Of a stretch of DNA of 64,000 bases, positions 61,186-64,000 are shown in pieces. The stretch comes from Roseospirillum parvum (lineage in GTDB: Bacteria; Pseudomonadota; Alphaproteobacteria; Rhodospirillales; Rhodospirillaceae). Location: positions 62,001 to 126,000 of the forward strand of contig NZ_FNCV01000004.1 in NCBI RefSeq assembly GCF_900100455.1, read 5' to 3'. The notes beneath the pieces were generated by a model, which did no database searches, was not told the DNA's origin, and saw nothing but the letters and a program-made list of their open reading frames with translations. Every line of letters starts with the position of its first letter. The first letter of the stretch is position 1. Made by a program: the position numbers and the translations under genes.

Positions 61186-62894
61186 CCTTCAGACGCCGTT
61201 CGCGGGCAAGGGGGCATCCCCGCCCAGTCGATGCCTCGGGCCTCCAGGTAGGCGGCGTGGAAGAAGGCCAGCGGGCTGGCCGCGCCGCGCGGCTCGGTGG
61301 CGACCTGCCACCAGGGCCATGTGGCGTAGCTGCACAAGGGGTCGGTGAACCAGGTCAGGTAGCGGGTTTCGAAGGTCCGCCAGCGGGCCCGGCCGTCGGG
61401 CAGCGGGGCGTGGGCCGCCTTGGCCAGCCAGCGCACCGGGCGCATCCAGGCCGGTTGGATGCGCAACGGGTTGATCGGCAGGTCGCGCCACACCCCGCCC
61501 CAGTTGGTTTCGGTCAGGACCTCCCGGTAAAGGGTCTGGTCGCGTTTGGCGGCCAGTGGCGCGGCGGCCCAGAAGTCGAGGGCCGGGCGGTCCCACAGGG
61601 GCAGCCACCAGTCGAGTCCCAGGGCCTCGTAGCAGCGCTGGCCGTTGATCACGTACTTGGCCTGACGGTTGTGGAACTCGGTCGCCTCGAGCAGGCCGTG
61701 GTCGCCCAGCGGGCTGTCGGGCAGGTCACCGAGGCGGCGCACCTCGGCGTCCAGCAGGGCGCGCACGGCATCCAGGCGGGGGGCGTCGAGCAGGCAGCGC
61801 CAGTGCTTGAAGTGCTTGGCCAGCAGGCCGTCGACGATGCGCCTCAGCCGGGCCTCGGGCGACAGCCCATGGCCCGGCGCGAACAGGCTGGCCGGGATGT
61901 GGTTGCCGGAAATGAAGTCGCCCGTCTGGCCGTTGACCACCACCGCGTCATCGGGCACCTCGCCGGCCTGTTTGAGGGTGCTGAGGGCGGCGAAGTCCTG
62001 GGGGAAGGGGATGGCGGTCAGACTGTCGGCCTGGGCCCAGTAGCGGCGGTGCCCGGGGCTGGACATGATCCGGCGGATGCCGCGGTTGGTGTAGGGCACG
62101 AAGGTCCAGGGCAGACCCAGGCGGTGGGCGATCCGGCGGCTGATGACGGCCTCGCGGTTGCCGGCCCGGCCGTAGGCGAAGGTGCGCACGTGGGGGTAGC
62201 CGGCGGCAACCAGCCCGGAGGCGATCATCCGCGAATCAAGTCCGGCCGACAGGGGAACCAGGATGGGCCGTCCGGCGGCGTGGCCGATCAGCCGCTGGAT
62301 CAGACGTTCGTGCACCTCGGCCAGGGGGCGGCGCAGGTCGTCGGGGTCGACCGCGTCGGGGGCGAAGGGCCGCCAGCGGTGATGGGTCAACGGACGAGCG
62401 GTGACGCGGCCCTCCGGGCCGGCGTCGAGCAGCAGGGCCTGACCGGGGGTGAGCGCCCGGATGGCCGGATAAAGGGTCGCCTCGCCCACCGTGTAGCCGG
62501 CCAGGGCGAAGGCGATGACCTGATCGGGGTCGGCATCCCCGGGACCCAGGCCGAGGCGCTCGGCCAGCGGCGGCCCCTCCTGGGAGAGCCAGAAGTGCCC
62601 CTGGGCCTCGGCCCACAGCAGGGGGCGGCTGCGCACCCGGTCCACCGCCGCCAGCAGCCAGCCGGGGCCTTGCGCGACCAGGGCGAAGAAGCCGTCGAGA
62701 CCGGCCAGCCACGCGGTCAGGCGGTCCGGGTCGGGGGCCTGCGTGCCGCCCAGGGCGACCAGCTCGGCGGCCAGGGTGGCTGGATCGCGCCTCAGCTCGG
62801 CGCCGGCCCACCACAGGGTCAGCTCTCCGTGCCGGTGGTGCGTCCAGCCCGGGGTGGAGTCAAGCAGCGGGGTCCAGGGGGCGGCGGTGGTCAT
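61182..62894 (-). CDS. Asparagine-synthase-like amidotransferase lacking the glutaminase cysteine
   Basis: This is a 570-residue protein. The C-terminal half holds the ATP-pyrophosphatase loop PLSAGLDSRMI and asparagine-synthetase-like segments. The N-terminal glutaminase-like domain (GLDGFFALVAQ...RVRSRPLLW) is degenerate: the protein starts MTTAAP and has no cysteine at position 2, which active class II glutaminases need. Such proteins in O-antigen loci (WbpS type) make amides of sugar acids, probably with free ammonia. It begins the four-gene operon. Confidence 0.8.
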   Translation of the reverse strand: MTTAAPWTPLLDSTPGWTHHRHGELTLWWAGAELRRDPATLAAELVALGGTQAPDPDRLTAWLAGLDGFFALVAQGPGWLLAAVDRVRSRPLLWAEAQGHFWLSQEGPPLAERLGLGPGDADPDQVIAFALAGYTVGEATLYPAIRALTPGQALLLDAGPEGRVTARPLTHHRWRPFAPDAVDPDDLRRPLAEVHERLIQRLIGHAAGRPILVPLSAGLDSRMIASGLVAAGYPHVRTFAYGRAGNREAVISRRIAHRLGLPWTFVPYTNRGIRRIMSSPGHRRYWAQADSLTAIPFPQDFAALSTLKQAGEVPDDAVVVNGQTGDFISGNHIPASLFAPGHGLSPEARLRRIVDGLLAKHFKHWRCLLDAPRLDAVRALLDAEVRRLGDLPDSPLGDHGLLEATEFHNRQAKYVINGQRCYEALGLDWWLPLWDRPALDFWAAAPLAAKRDQTLYREVLTETNWGGVWRDLPINPLRIQPAWMRPVRWLAKAAHAPLPDGRARWRTFETRYLTWFTDPLCSYATWPWWQVATEPRGAASPLAFFHAAYLEARGIDWAGMPPCPRTASEG

Positions 62895-62936
62895 GCGGGA
62901 AGGGGGGGCGGGGTTTCAAGGGCCTGGAACGGCAAC

Positions 62937-62963
62937 GGCGCCGGCCCATGGAAGGCCGGCGCC
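62937..62963 (-). terminator. Hairpin between the chemoreceptor and the sugar operon
   Basis: A perfect 10-bp stem GGCGCCGGCC (62937-62946 with 62954-62963) with a 7-base loop lies beyond the chemoreceptor stop. There is no T-run, so it is a weak terminator candidate. Confidence 0.45.
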
Positions 62964-62993
62964 GCGCCCTGGTCGGAGGGACCGGAAGACAGT

Positions 62994-64000
62994 CTACAGC
63001 GAACGCACCCCGTTGAGGAAGCCCTCGACCACCCGGCGCATGCTGGTCGCCTGCTCGGACAACTGACCGGAGGCTTCCAGCACCTGTTCGGCGCCGCTGC
63101 CGGTTTCCTGGGCCGCCTGGGTGACGCCCAGGATGTTCTCGGCCACCTCGTTGGTGCCGGCGGCGGCCTGTTGGGTGTTGCTGGCGATTTCCTGGGTCGC
63201 CGCGTTCTGTTCCTCGACCGCGCTGGCGATCGCCGAGCTGATCTCGTTGATCTCGCCGATCACCTTGACGATGTGCTCGATGGCATCGACGGCGGCGTTG
63301 GTTTCGTTCTGCACCGCGTTGATCTGCTGGCTGATCTCCTCGGTCGCCTTGGCGGTCTGGTTGGCCAGGCTTTTCACCTCGTTGGCGACCACGGCGAAGC
63401 CCTTGCCGGCCTCGCCGGCCCGCGCCGCCTCGATGGTGGCGTTGAGGGCCAGAAGGTTGGTCTGGTCGGCGATGTCGGTGATCAGGGCGACCACCTCGCC
63501 GATGCGGCTGGCCGAGGTGGCCAGCCCGCGCACGATGTCGTTGGTGCGCTGGGCCTCGTCGGCGGCGTTCTGGCTGATCTTCGAGGAATGGACCACCTGA
63601 CGGCTGATCTCGCTGATCGAGCTCGACAGCTCTTCCGCCCCGGAGGCCACCGTCTGCACGTTGGTCGAGGCTTCCTCGGTGGCCGCCGCCACCGCGGTGG
63701 CCTGCCGGTTGGACTGCTCGGCGGTGGCCGAGAGGCTTTCGGCGGTGGCGCGCAACTCGGTCGAGGCCGAGCTGACCATTTCCAGCACGCCGGAAACGTT
63801 GGCGTCGAATTCCTTGGTCAACTCCTCCATGCGCCGGGCCCGGGTTTCGCGGGCCTGTCGCTCGGCTTCCTGGGCGGCGGCCATCTCCCGGTTCTTCTGC
63901 ATGTTCTCCTTGAAGACCAGCATCGACTTGGCCATCTCGCCCACCTCGTCCTTGTGGTCGGTGGCCGGGATGTCGACCGAGAGGTCGTTTTCGGCCAGCC
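62994..64000 (-). CDS. Methyl-accepting chemotaxis protein (partial)
   Basis: The gene runs off the right edge. The visible 335 residues are the end of a HAMP domain ([22 protein letters not shown]), a coiled coil, and the complete signalling hairpin with the tip [20 protein letters not shown]. It lacks a C-terminal extension. The sensing part lies outside the window. The third chemoreceptor here, it is unlike the other two in the helix after HAMP. Confidence 0.93.
   Translation of the reverse strand, partial: LAENDLSVDIPATDHKDEVGEMAKSMLVFKENMQKNREMAAAQEAERQARETRARRMEELTKEFDANVSGVLEMVSSASTELRATAESLSATAEQSNRQATAVAAATEEASTNVQTVASGAEELSSSISEISRQVVHSSKISQNAADEAQRTNDIVRGLATSASRIGEVVALITDIADQTNLLALNATIEAARAGEAGKGFAVVANEVKSLANQTAKATEEISQQINAVQNETNAAVDAIEHIVKVIGEINEISSAIASAVEEQNAATQEIASNTQQAAAGTNEVAENILGVTQAAQETGSGAEQVLEASGQLSEQATSMRRVVEGFLNGVRSL

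Overview
The window is high-GC (roughly 70% in most genes) and densely coding. It looks like a chromosome segment of an alphaproteobacterium, most likely Rhodospirillales (a Rhodospirillum/Pararhodospirillum-like purple non-sulfur bacterium). That placement is inference from gene content: a circularly permuted two-piece tmRNA gene, an alpha-type SspB, DUF1491, class II DAHP synthase, pyruvate:ferredoxin oxidoreductase (nifJ), the AmgK/MurU cell-wall recycling pair, and three chemoreceptors in 64 kb. No 16S gene is present, so the placement cannot be proved here.

Layout. 1-7 kb: the end of an unknown gene, a MarR regulator, gshB, a BON lipoprotein, an RluC-type pseudouridine synthase, crcB, a long Lys/Ala/Pro-rich protein and rimO. 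7-12 kb: a DctPQM TRAP transporter and a two-gene ABC transporter. 12-17 kb: a giant palindrome, a membrane protein, a b-type cytochrome, a small protein of unknown function, and a lower-GC two-gene cassette (SAMHD1-like HD hydrolase plus YwgA-like protein). 17-24 kb: DUF1491, an NAD(P)-dependent aldehyde dehydrogenase, a chemoreceptor fused to hemerythrin, a secreted sensor-like protein, a lipoprotein and a FecR-domain protein. 24-27 kb: bioY, tRNA-Val(GAC), a 1.1-kb islet holding HicA/HicB and bounded by a decayed tRNA-Val copy, then GNAT and YjhX genes. 27-33 kb: an ABC/DUF4857-like operon, sspB next to ssrA (tmRNA), thyX. 33-43 kb: truA, a dCache/CZB chemoreceptor, OmpA and FecR envelope proteins, an HD protein, class II DAHP synthase, a nicotinate phosphoribosyltransferase-like gene, rplY. 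43-51 kb: pth, ychF, folE, apaG, a ferredoxin-NADP reductase, tsaE-amgK-murU. 51-64 kb: nifJ, a copper-type P1B-ATPase, a four-gene surface-sugar operon (aminotransferase, acetyltransferase, dehydrogenase, amidotransferase-like) and a truncated chemoreceptor.

What stands out. Intergenic DNA is not random. Several gaps carry long, modular, nested palindromes that start at or inside gene ends. One gives CopA its last residues and stop codon; another has been tandemly duplicated together with a broken 3' end of the neighbouring aminotransferase gene. Two 200-280-bp inverted repeats share the same arms in opposite orientation, with a core hairpin that has changed on both sides in step. Short tandem arrays (11-15 bp period) begin at the stop codons of three unrelated genes. 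The tmRNA gene sits beside the gene for SspB, the adaptor that handles tmRNA-tagged proteins. The clearest candidates for acquired or poorly described systems are the HD/YwgA cassette, the tRNA-Val HicAB islet and the palindromic element family.
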